A DNA stretch of 64,000 nt from Macrophomina tecta. Its lineage: Eukaryota; Ascomycota; Dothideomycetes; Botryosphaeriales; Botryosphaeriaceae. Position numbers and translations under genes: made by a program. Location of the stretch: assembly GCA_024180945.1 (NCBI GenBank), contig JAKSGN010000035.1:744001-808000 (forward strand), given 5' to 3'. This document shows, piece by piece, positions 35,480 through 46,000 of this stretch. The notes below the pieces were generated by a model. That model made no database searches, was not told the origin of the DNA, and saw nothing but the letters and a program-made list of their open reading frames with translations. Numbering within the stretch: the first letter of the stretch is position 1; the number at the start of each line of letters is the position of its first letter.

Positions 35480-35500
35480 GCCTTAGCGGGACGCTAAGGC
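35480..35500. repeat. Perfect 8-bp inverted repeat
   Basis: GCCTTAGC and GCTAAGGC flank a 5-nt loop GGGAC. It is intergenic with no neighbouring gene to give it a role; it may be part of an old transposon end. Confidence 0.5.
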
Positions 35501-35536
35501 GCGCCGGCAGTAACAGGACCAGGTCCGCATAAGCAG

Positions 35537-35561
35537 CTGAAGTAGTCGTCCGAATGCAAAT
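35537..35561 (+). repeat. Dispersed motif copy
   Basis: CTGAAG followed by TAGTCGTCCGAATGCAA, a close relative of the core GCAGTCRTCCGGATGCAA. Confidence 0.5.
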
Positions 35562-36126
35562 GTTTGATGGTTTCGATGGAACTACGAGGGGAAGTCTGCT
35601 TCCACGTCCGACAAAATCAGACAAGATGGCCCGTAAGCTTTTCATTATTCTCGGGTGAAAGCCAGCACAGCATGTGGTCATCATGAGGTGCGTAGGTAGC
35701 TGGTTAGGGGACTTCGAGCCAACGAAGAAACGGGATGCGTGTCACGAGGAAGAATACAAGATCAACCCAAATCCACGGAAAGTAATTCAATTTTTGGGGC
35801 AATTGGTCTACATATGTGGCCATGTCGTTCTCATGTACATGCTCGTTGTCCACTTGTAGAGGACAGCGGGCATTATGGCGGTGTCGGTACGCTCTAGGAC
35901 TTTTCATGGTCCGCGGCTAAGCTTGTACTCGGGTTATAGACACATTGGTGGGCGTCAAGGGCTACTGTAATACCGTCATCCTGCCGATGCCAGGGAAAAT
36001 GCCTCTAGCTGAACTTACGACCTTGTTATACTATGGATGCTCATAGATGCTCGTAGTCTTCAGATTTTTTCGCCAGTGCTAACCGCTGCCCATGTAGTGG
36101 TAAAAGTAGTACGTTCGCAGATTCAG

Positions 36127-36140
36127 TAATTCCACTAATT
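36127..36140 (+). repeat. Target-site duplication, left copy
   Basis: TAATTCCACTAATT, identical to 36523-36536 on the other side of the LINE fragment. Confidence 0.8.
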
Positions 36141-36522
36141 TCTCTATAAAAGACGCTCTGGAGAAACCTATTCTTAATCTTACGGACCTATTCACTACAA
36201 ATAAAGGCGCTCAAGCAACAGCTGAGTTTCTTAGAAAAACCAAGATATCTACGCGCCGGTGGATTCTTAACAACACGCCCGACGGGGTTTAAATACGTCC
36301 GACGCTTACACTCCTTTGTTTTCTATTACTATTCTCTTATACTATCTCCTTAGAGGCCTGCCTCTCGTTTGGCTTTTAAGTCTACTATTCCTTGTGCTCT
36401 CCTAGAATGCTTCTTTTACAAGGAGCCTCTAGAAAATGTATAACTAGAAACGGCTTCTAAAGCCCGTCTTTGATAGTCTCTGACTCAAGAAGGACGTTAA
36501 ACTAAATAAATAAATAAATAAA
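36141..36522 (+). mobile_element. 5'-truncated LINE (non-LTR retrotransposon) fragment
   Basis: A 382-bp insert bounded by a perfect 14-bp direct repeat, ending in a tail of about five TAAA/AAAT units, the hallmarks of target-primed reverse transcription. Its first part (36143-36292) reads open in one frame for 49 codons to a TAA. It contains LEKPILNLTDLFTTNKGAQA, then FLRKTKISTRRWIL, which resembles the extreme C-terminus of fungal LINE reverse-transcriptase polyproteins (helix, then TKxxTRRW-L). About 210 bp of 3' UTR follow. No LTR or terminal inverted repeat is present. The short open frame suggests the copy is fairly young or little mutated. The family (Tad-like is most usual in fungi) is an inference. 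Confidence 0.7.
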
Positions 36523-36536
36523 TAATTCCACTAATT
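36523..36536 (+). repeat. Target-site duplication, right copy
   Basis: TAATTCCACTAATT directly after the TAAA-type tail; its first base may belong to the tail. Confidence 0.8.
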
Positions 36537-38066
36537 CAGTACAAAGATCTGTGGCCTGACGTGCAGAAAATGTCGTCACATTCCTCTGGCCGAAGCGATA
36601 GAAAGTCTCGAGATCATCAGGATTTGAATAACTTCGCAACTCATGGATGAGTGGAATCCACCTGTAGCGTATAGGCTATCACTATGGTATATAAAACGAG
36701 AACACAGACCTTATCTAACAGGATGCAGCTCAGTTACCCGTCCACATACTGATAATTGCTTCGACTTATGCAGCTGATGCCAGTCTGCTAGCTCCTTTGT
36801 AGCGGACGATTGCTTCGCAAAACCTCAGAGCCGTCCCTGATCAAAAAATGGAGCATTCCAGGAAGGCTCGTGATGCTGCCGGCGGGTTTCTTTTCTTTTT
36901 TTTTTTTTTTTTTTTGGAAGGAATGATGATCAGGGTAAGAAGATCCGGGATAAATCATGAAGCAGGATTAAGAAAAAAAAAAAAAAACAAAATTGAGTTC
37001 CAAGGACAGGGCTCAGTTATCGCTGAAAATTCCTGGCTCGCATTCATGAAGTCGATAAAGTGGAATGTCTCGTGCTGACTGGAATGTAGGGAGCAGCGGA
37101 AGGAGACATGTGCGGAGTGAGGCTTGTCATTAGATCATGGCCGATAATTGGTGGAAGGTCTGGCTTTTGGGTGGCTGCAGATAACGAGAAGAGAAGCTGG
37201 GCGCAGACGCTATTTCTCGATCTACACAGATATTCTCGAAGGAGCCTAAAGCGGTAGATTGCTATAAGCGACGCTTAAAGGGTAAATGAAATCGAAGTCG
37301 ATCGGCCTCAAGAACTGCCACGATGTGAAGAGTACGGAAGCATACAAAATCTCCATGTCCACCCGCTCCAGAGGTCGATCTCCACACACCATTGTTGGAT
37401 GAGCTTGGCTCAGGTAGTGGAAATATGGATCTGGACGTGAATGTGGCCGGGTTTCCGGATGCCTTCATCAGGACGATGGTGTTGACTTTTCCTACACCGT
37501 TGTCACGCTGGCAGTGGCTTTCAGCAGGAGGAAGCATGGTTATGCCCTCAAGGTACAGATTGGCTGCTGTTATAAAAGTAGTGCGCTAAGTGAGATTGTA
37601 AGGCATGCAGCGTTGCAGAGGTATACTTGTGTGTTACAGACGACTATCAACATGACCATCCGGAAGGCGAATCGAAATAGTGGCCACTGGTTTAGCGGAG
37701 AAGTAGCTGCGGGCCGGGCGGTGAGGTACAGAAACCCTGAGGCTTGTAGGTGCGGCTGACGTCGAGCAGCCAGACGACAGCAGTGAACAGTCGCGTCCAG
37801 CAGTTGCCGGCGCAACGGACGGGCAAAGCGCGCCTCGGAGCACAGTGCATTCATTTGACGTGGCATTTCAATCTGGATCGAGGATCGCAGCAAGCTCCTA
37901 TTTCGCGCGTGCGGCTGGCATCGGGCGGAAAAACACGTTAATCCGCGCCGCACTCGCTTGCACGGCCGGTTGTGAACACCACTCGAAAATCCGACCTCGC
38001 GCACCGAGACGACCAACGACAGCGACATCCCACTAACCACCACCACCCGACAGCAATTCGAGCAGG

Positions 38067-38904
38067 ATGTCGACCTTCGAGCCCGTGATCGTTATCGACG
38101 GCAAGGGTCACCTGCTTGGCCGCCTGGCCAGCACCGTGGCCAAGCAGCTGCTCAACGGCCAGAAGATCGTGGTCGTTCGCTGCGAGGCCCTCAACATCTC
38201 CGGAGAGTTCTTCCGCGCGAAGTGTACGTCCGCCACCTGCGATCGCCTGCGTTTGCCGCCGAGCGCGCAATTCTAGGCGGTCCGGCACCAATTTGACCTC
38301 GGGACCGCGGCTGACATGGACTCCAACAACAGTGAAGTACTCGGCTTTCCTGCGCAAGCAGACCCGTTACAACCCCACCCGTGGTGGTCAGTACCCTCCC
38401 ACCCGCTCGCGCCCCGAAGCTCGCCGTACTGATGCCTTGACTCAGGCCCCTTCCACTTCCGCGCTCCCTCCAAGATGTTCTGGCGCACCGTCCGCGGCAT
38501 GATTCCCCACAAGACCGCCCGTGGCGCCGCCGCCATGGAGCGTCTTAAGACCTTCGAGGGTGTCCCCCAGCCCTACGACCACATGAAGCGCGTCGTCGTT
38601 CCCCAGGCTCTCCGTGTCCTTAGGTTGAAGCCCGGCCGCAAGTACTGCACTGTCGGCCGTCTGGGCCACGAGTTCGGCTGGAAGTACCAGGATGTCGTCT
38701 CCAGGTACGTATACACGCAGGATATGGATTGTTTTGGCTGGCAGGCGCTGACTGGGACGACGCAGGCTCGAGGAGAGGAGGAAGGTCAAGGGCGCTGCCT
38801 ACTACGAGCGCAAGAAGGCTCTCAGGAGATCGCTCGCCGAGGCGCAGAAGACTGCGAAGGTCGACGAGAAGGTCAAGACTCAGCTTGCCGAGTACGGTTA
38901 CTAG
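38067..38904 (+). CDS. RPL16: 60S ribosomal protein L16 (uL13, L13a), 4 exons
   Basis: Exons 38067-38223, 38333-38386, 38446-38704 and 38766-38904 (introns 109, 59, 61 nt) give 202 aa, matching yeast (199) and human (203). Family phrases cross each junction: [37 protein letters not shown] and [17 protein letters not shown]. The core [20 protein letters not shown] and [12 protein letters not shown] are intact. uL13 sits on the solvent side of the large subunit near the exit tunnel. The second exon is only 54 nt. The ATG is preceded by ACTAACCACCACCACCCGACAG, which looks like a branch point plus acceptor of a 5' UTR intron, as at RPL4; no clear donor was found. Confidence 0.95.
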
Positions 38905-39668
38905 ATTCGGGTTACGGTCACCGGTGGCATGGCTTCTTAAAGGGTAGTGGACACGGTTCGGCGCGTATGCATGGGAATGTGGAGACGGTCTTGAAACTCC
39001 TCTGTTCTCGGATTCGACTTGCCGGCACACGAAAAAATCAACGACCGAGATTGGGAGGCATCGGATGGATATGCACTTCAATCCAAAAAGGCTTCTCAGA
39101 AATACCTATTTTGCTGCTTCCCCGCTTATGGCTTGTAGTAAATTTCAAGAAAATGAAACAACTGCAAAAGCCTCCTTGTTCGGCCTGTTCAGCACCGACA
39201 CTTTCCGATAATCTGCGATGGCGCGGCTACAGGCAGCTAACGTCAGATTTAGGCTCAGAAACCGTGAAACCTTGAGGCTTACTGCGTTTACCGCGCCGGC
39301 CACTAGTTTCGCTCGTATTTCGGGCGACAGGAGAAGCCTCGGATGCTGCTGTTGACTCGCGAGCGCGATCGACGGCCCTCATTCGCTTCCCCACATTCTC
39401 CTCCACATGTGTCGTCGTTGGCCCCATTCGCGCGGTTCGCGGTTACGTCGTGCTCTACGCAGCTACCACAATTCCGCAGTGGCTGGGCGTCCGTATCCCC
39501 GCAGCTGAAACCTTGTCCCTGGCAACTTGCCCGACGTCCCTGCAACCCGGAAGTCCGCAACCTCGCTATCACCCCTTCCCTTACCATTCCTTCCCTACCC
39601 TTGTGAACCTCTTTCTCTCTCTTTCTCTTCGCGTATCTGGAGTGGATCTTTCTTCAATATTTCCTACA
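38905..39668. other. Intergenic, RPL16 to acyl-CoA synthetase gene
   Basis: Presumed 3' UTR of RPL16 followed by a C/T-rich promoter and leader (about 39360-39668). No gene seen. Confidence 0.6.
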
Positions 39669-42104
39669 ATGTCCGGCGCAAAGCAGCGGTTGCAGAACCT
39701 CGCAGCCCACTTCTTCCCCTCATCTGCTGCCTCTTCCTCGGTTAAGGGCGGAACCAGCTTCAGCGACGTCAATGCCAACAACAACGCGCAGGAGTACAGC
39801 CATCGTTACAATTTCCACACGCTCTCTCCGACGAACTTTCTGCCGCGCGCTGCTGCCATCGAGCCAAATGTATTGTCGCATGCCAGTTTTCCAATCCCCC
39901 GGTTCCCCCCGCAGTCATCCGCACAAACAGGCCTGGTGAATTAGAGCAATCAGTAACTGACAAATATATGTGATTGATACAGGCGGCAGCCATCTACCAT
40001 GTCACGGCGAATGGCCGTATTCTGCGACGCACGTACGAAGAGGCGGCGGACCGCGCGCGCGGATTGGCGTATTTTCTGAAGAAGCACGGTTACAAGCGCG
40101 TCGGAATCCTCGCGCCCAACACGCCGGCCTTCCTTGAGAGTTTCTTCGGAATTGCGGCCGCGGGAGCAGTGAACATTGGTACGTTGACCTTTTTTTTTTT
40201 TTTTTCTATTTCTCTCTTTCTAGTTGTCAGGAGAGCAGTTACACCTTCTTGCATGTTGCACTAGTTGGCCATGCCCGTAGCTCAGTGAACATGTGCTTCA
40301 TCGACCCGTATGGACCTGCGCGGGATTCGCATCTGCTTGAGCGTACATGGGGTATTAGATTCTGAGCTAGGTCGTATGTGGATCGCGGACGCTGACTTGA
40401 ACTGTCTTTTCTGTAGCTGTCAACTACCGCCTCAAGCCTGACGATATTTCCTACATCTTCCAGCACTCGGAGGCGGATGTCATCATCGTTGATGCCGAGT
40501 TCGCCTCGCTGCTCGACAACTATCGCGGCGCCAGGCCCTCAGTCCCCATCATTGTGGATACGGACACCGACGCTACTGAGGGCGAGTTGAGTGGACCTTT
40601 CGATGAGGCCGTGCTCGAGGGTTTGAACTATGACAAGCAGCAGGGCAATAAGGGCTGGGCGGCTCTTGAAACACAGGCGGCCAATGAGGACGATGTCATC
40701 GCGCTGGCATACACCAGCGGGACGACGGCGCGTCCCAAGGGCGTCGAGTTCACGCATCGCGGTGTTTACTTGGCGGCGATAGGAAACGTAGTCGAGAGCG
40801 GCTTGAATTATCACGTTGGAAGGTGTCGCTATCTTTGGACCTTGCCTTTATTCCACGCTACAGGTAGGTTGGCCCTAGAAATCCAATCAAGCAAACATGG
40901 CCTCACGACGGAGCCGCGCGTTCCGGTGTTTTGACGGAAGATGACTTCACTCCAGCGGGTCTAATGCTGACTTGTCATGCTAGGGTGGACGTTCCCATGG
41001 GCTGTCACGGCTGTGCGAGGTACACATTATTGCCTCCGCAAGATCGACTATCCCGAGATCTGGCGTTTGCTCAAGCAAGAGCAGATTACCCATTTCAATG
41101 CGGCACCAACGGTAAACACTTTACTGTGTGCTGCGGAGGAGGCAAAGCGCCTTCCAAATCCTGTTCGGGTGACCGTTGCTGCGAGTCCACCGACAGCACA
41201 TCTATTCGAGACCATGACAAACCTGAACCTTCATCCCGTGCATGTCTACGGTATGACTGAGACATATGGACCGATCACCAAGGGTTACCACATGCCTGAA
41301 TGGGAGGAGCTGCCACCGAAAGAGAAATACGCGAGAATGGCACGGCAAGGTCACGGATTTTTAACGAGCCTTCCGCTCCGCGTGATTAAACCTGATCTTC
41401 CAGAAGGGCAGCTCGAAGATGTGGAGAGAAACGGGGTCGAGATAGGAGAGGTCGTCTTCACGGGAAACATTTGCGCCAAGGGTTACTACAAGGACCCTGA
41501 AGCAACGAGGAAGCTGTTCGCAGGCGGCGTGTTGCACTCCGGTGACCTGGCAGTTTGGCATCCTGACGGCGCTATTCAGATTTTGGACCGGGCAAAAGAC
41601 ATCATCATTAGCGGTAAGTCCTGTAAGCAATTCACGGCTAGGGTCCAACGCCAGGGCCGGAAGGTACTGCGAAAAGCGCCAGACGGAGTCGGGTAAAAGT
41701 GGTTGGTGGGCGCTGGTGGTTGCTCGTGATTGTTGCGTGACTGAGGCCATCATGGCGCGCGGAAAAGCTTTTACTGACTGCACATAGGTGGCGAGAACAT
41801 TTCCTCTGTTGCCTTGGAGAGCATGCTCGTGACCCATCCGGACGTTCTAGAGGCGGGCGTGGTCGCGGTCCCAGATTCACACTGGGGCGAAAGGCCGAAG
41901 GCGTTCATTACCGTGAAGCAGGGCAGGGCGCTGGAGGGCGAAGACCTGATTTGGTGGGCGAAGAATCATAGCGGGATCAGTAAGTTCATGGTACCGCGAG
42001 AAGTGGAAGTGGTGGAGGAGCTGCCGAAGACGTCGACGGGCAAGGTGAAGAAAAACGTGCTGCGCGAGTGGGCGAAGGGCGCGGACAGGACGGCGGCGAG
42101 GTGA
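39669..42104 (+). CDS. AMP-forming acyl-CoA synthetase / ligase, 5 exons
   Basis: Exons 39669-39869, 39983-40178, 40417-40863, 40984-41613 and 41788-42104 join in frame to 596 aa, the usual size. The ANL superfamily motifs are all there: the AMP/phosphate loop YTSGTTARPKG at about 231-241; YGMTETYGP at about 370-378; HSGDLAVWHPDGAIQILDRA, then KDIIISGGENISS at the hinge (splice inside SGG); and the C-terminal lysine motif LPKTSTGKVKKNVLREW. The enzyme activates a carboxylic acid as an acyl-adenylate and transfers it to CoA. The sequence resembles the fungal and plant short/medium-chain acyl-activating group, but the substrate is not readable. The N-terminus (KQRLQNLAAHFFPSSAASSS) is basic and could be a mitochondrial presequence. 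There is no C-terminal SKL-type peroxisomal signal. Introns (113, 238, 120, 174 nt) are longer than elsewhere in the window, and the second holds a long T run. Confidence 0.9.
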
Positions 42105-43078
42105 TGGGCGATGGCGAAGCTTTGATGCGACGGATCCGAGTGGATGTGCACGGCGTTCCGGGGTATACGCTAGATAGGCTCCCGGTCAGACTAGGTAGAC
42201 AAGGCTGAGGCTGATGACAGCTGTCCTTTCGGGCCCAGAACTGTTGCCTGCGGGTGAAAGTGGCAGACGAGCAAGCAGCGCGCAGCGACAGCGACGGGTG
42301 CGTGTGGGCTGGCCAGACGCCGGCCAAGCTGGGACGACGCGGTGCGCTGCGATGCAGTGATCTCCTGCGCAGCCGTAAATTGAGCGTGGACCTGCGCACC
42401 CCGGCCGTGCCTCAGGCCAAGGGCCGTGGTTGCGGCCAGGGTCGCGCCTGCCCTGCCGCCGCCAGACAGCCCCGGGCGCGCGGCGGCAGCAGCGTCAGCA
42501 ACGCGCAACACCGCCCGCACGGCCAGCGGGCGGCGGACGGCGGTGCAGCGGGCGGAAAGGCAGCGGTCGAGACAGAGCGCATTCTTCAGCGGAAGGAGGG
42601 CGGGCGCAGCGCAGCAGACGCGCGCAGCAACGGCCACTCACATGGAGTGGTTGGAGTCAAAGCCGATGACAGAGTGCTGATCTTGAGCACGTCCTAGGCT
42701 TAGCGGCGGGAGCGAGAGCCGCTAGGCCTGTTGCGACCTAGCGTCTGGCTACGCGACAAGGGCCGTTTCTCACGAGCGCGCAAATACTTATTACGACCGC
42801 GCGCCCGCCAGAGCGAATGTCACCACCGCACCAACATCAGACGCCGCCCGGTTTTTCCGCCGCAGCACACCACCCAGCCCCAAGCCGGCCCCCGCCCCCC
42901 GACCCGCGCCCCCCGCCGATGCGCGAAATGCATGTGTGATGGTCCTGCACCAACCAGCGATCCGCGCCCTGCTCCATCATCATTCTCCCATCGCCGCCTT
43001 GCTGCTGCTGCGGTGGACACGACTTCCTCTTCTTAGCTAATCATCCACCTGTGTTGGAGCTGGCAGGAGGCGTAAACT
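42105..43078. other. Intergenic, acyl-CoA synthetase gene to MOT1
   Basis: GC-rich (about 42240-42620) then C-rich (42820-42920), fitting the MOT1 promoter and leader. ORFs here overlap in many frames; none is supported. Confidence 0.55.
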
Positions 43079-46000
43079 ATGGCGTCCCGGTGAGTGCCCT
43101 GCAGCCAATCACATGACGATCGTCATTTCCGGCCCCCCACGGATCGCTGGACGGGCCTCTTGGCGCTCTGGGGGGCTTTGAAAGAATCTGCGCGCTGACT
43201 GGTATTGGTACAGATTGGATCGCTTAGTCACGTAAGTGCTCCCTCGCCCACCGCGCCCTCGATGCGCATGATCGCCAAATGAGACCCCATACTGACCCCG
43301 TCACACAACAGCCTTCTGGAAACAGGGAGTACCCAGCTCATCCGGAACACTGCCGCACAGCAGCTCGCCGACATTCAGAAGCAGCATCCCGAGGAGCTCT
43401 TCAACCTCCTCACCAGAGTAATTCCATATTTACGTTCCAAATCCTGGGATACGCGCACTGCTGCTGCCAAAGCCATTGGCGGCATCGTCGACAATGCCGA
43501 AAAGTTTGATCCTAACGCAGAAGATGACCCCATCAAGTCGGAAACCAACGGCCACTCCAATGGCTCAGTCAAGAAGGAAGAGGAGGTCGAGCTACCTCCA
43601 CTGTCCGATGATCAATTACAGCTTGAAACACTGGATATTCCGATGATTCTCAAGAACGGCAAGCACCTTTTGGGAAGTGCTGGCCGTGAGTATGACTTCA
43701 AACTGGCTGCCATGGATCCCGCTGAACGTCTGGCCTATCAAAAGAAAAGCTTGAAGGCTCGTCTGGGTATTGGTGGTGACTACATGGACGAGGACCTTGT
43801 CACGCAGGAGGACATTGTTGCGCCCGCCAACTCGAGATCAAGCATGCCTCCTCCCACTCCCGGTCTGCACAGGCTTGACACGAGCGTGTCCCGCCAGAAC
43901 AGCATCTCGTCACCCAGCCACAACACAGCCGTATCCCCCAGCCACGACCAACCCCTCCAGACTCCTGTCGACGAGAATGGCCACGCGCTCAGCAAAAGAC
44001 AGCTCAACGCCCTGAAGCGTAAGAATAAGATGCATCTCAAGGGGCAAGCTAACAAGGTCCGCGTCATTGACCTCGCTACTCGCAGACCAAGCCAGGACTA
44101 TCCTCAAACACCCGCAGAGCCCCATGCAGTCAAGTCAGAGGTCAAGGCTGAAGAAGAATCTACTGAGAACAAAGTCAATGACTATTTCTCGCTAGAACGT
44201 CATGGCGATGACGATGATAGCAAGGTCGTCCAGGAATTCAAAGGTGCACCCGCAGCCGAAAAATCAACTATTCAGACCGAAGAAGAAGAGCAGGGCCTGG
44301 AATGGCCTTACGATAGGCTTTGTGAGATCCTGACTGTCGATCTCTTCGATCCCAACTGGGAGATCAGACATGGTGCAGCAATGGGTCTCCGAGAGGTCAT
44401 CCGAGTACATGGGGCGGGCGCTGGAAGACAGCGTGGGAAGAGCCGGGCACAGAATGACCTGCAGAATCAGAGATGGCTGGATGACATGTCATGTCGAATC
44501 TGCTGTGTCTTCATGCTAGACCGATTCGGCGACTATGTGTCAGATAATGTCGTTGCACCCATCCGAGAAACTGCAGGCCAGACGCTCGGTGCGGTACTAC
44601 AATACCTTTCTTCCGACCTTGTCCGGGCCGTCTATACGGTCCTCTACCGCTTGGTGATGCAAGACGAATTCAATGAGAAGCGCGTCTGGCAGGCTTGCCA
44701 CGGTGGCATGATCGGCATGAGGTATTTGGTTGCCGTGCGGAACGACCTGCTTCTGACAGACCCGTCTCTCATGGATGGAGTTTTGAGCGCAGTTATGCGG
44801 GGCCTCGGCGATTTTGACGACGACGTCCGTGCAGTCAGTGCCGCAACGTTGATTCCAGTCGCCAAAGAATTCGTCAACCTAAGGCCCGCCGCTCTCAACC
44901 AACTTATTGGCATTGTCTGGGATTGTTTGTCTAATCTCAGCGATGATCTGAGCGCCAGCACTGGCTCGGTCATGGACCTCCTTGCGAAGCTCTGTAGCTT
45001 CAATGAAGTCCTGGACGCTATGAAGCTTAATGCAGCTAAGGATCCTGAGCAATCATTCACTCACCTCGTCCCTCGTCTATTTCCATTTCTCCGGCATACG
45101 ATTACAAGCGTTCGCTCTGCCGTCCTGCGCGCTCTCCTCACCTTCCTCGACATCGAAGGCGAGGGCACCACGGGTTGGATTAATGGCAAGGCTCTTCGAC
45201 TAATATATCAGAATCTCCTCGTCGAGCGTAATGAGCCTGTACTCAAGCTATCCCTCCAAGTCTGGAGCAAGCTTCTCGAGGTTCTTGCTACCCAAGGTCC
45301 AGAGGCATTTGCGAACGAATTCCAGCCGCACATCGACCCCTTGGTCACTCTGACCGTACATCCAATTGGTGTTTCCCGCCATCCTATTCCTATGGATCCT
45401 ACTCTCTTCATCCGGCCATCTGGTCAATCGTACGCTCCCAACGGCCATGTCACTCGAAGAATATCCCCAGTCTCTGAGGGTCAACCGAAGAAGCGCCGTA
45501 GGTTGGAGAAGCACAAGGAGAAGGAGACTCCGCCGCCTTCTGCGCACAACATCGATGCCCCGATGATGGAAGGTGACGTAGATCTTGTCGGTGCTGACAC
45601 GATCATTCGCTCCAAGATTTATGCATCTCAGGCACTTGGAAAGGCAATCGCACTGTGGCCCAAGTCATCACGCCAGGGCGTGTTTGCGCCAAGGCTGCTG
45701 CCTCACTTGCGCTCGCCATATTCTACGTCGCAGCTCACGACCTGCATGATCAGTGAAGAGTTTGCGAGGGCCTCTGATGCAGACAAGGATGATTTGTCGC
45801 AAGACCTTGTCAAGGCTCTACGCTCAATGGTGGAGGACGAGAGGCCTGTCTGCTACGGAGATCTGACCAGTTACCTGACCATCGTACGCGCACAGTGTCA
45901 ATCTCTCCTCAACACCTTCCGCGATCTCGGGCACATTGCCCCGGCGAAGCTGCCTACGCTAGCAGTTATTGTGCAGGGCGAGCCAGACGCAAGCCAATAC

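Larger units (their letters stand above)
30529..38066. other. Gene-poor stretch of 7.5 kb with transposon remains
   Basis: 30529-31120 is probable 3' UTR of the regulator. 31120-33900 holds T-rich runs (T15 at 31276, T20 at 32626) and GC-rich spacer without a credible gene. From about 34000 to 37000 the DNA is richer in A+T and contains a foldback element, diverged tandem repeats, a perfect 8-bp hairpin (35480-35500), a LINE fragment, T20 at 36896 and A15 at 36973. Short ORFs (for example 35025-35297 on -, 35674-35859 on +) have no recognisable homology. The last 300 bases are the presumed promoter and leader of RPL16. Confidence 0.55.
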
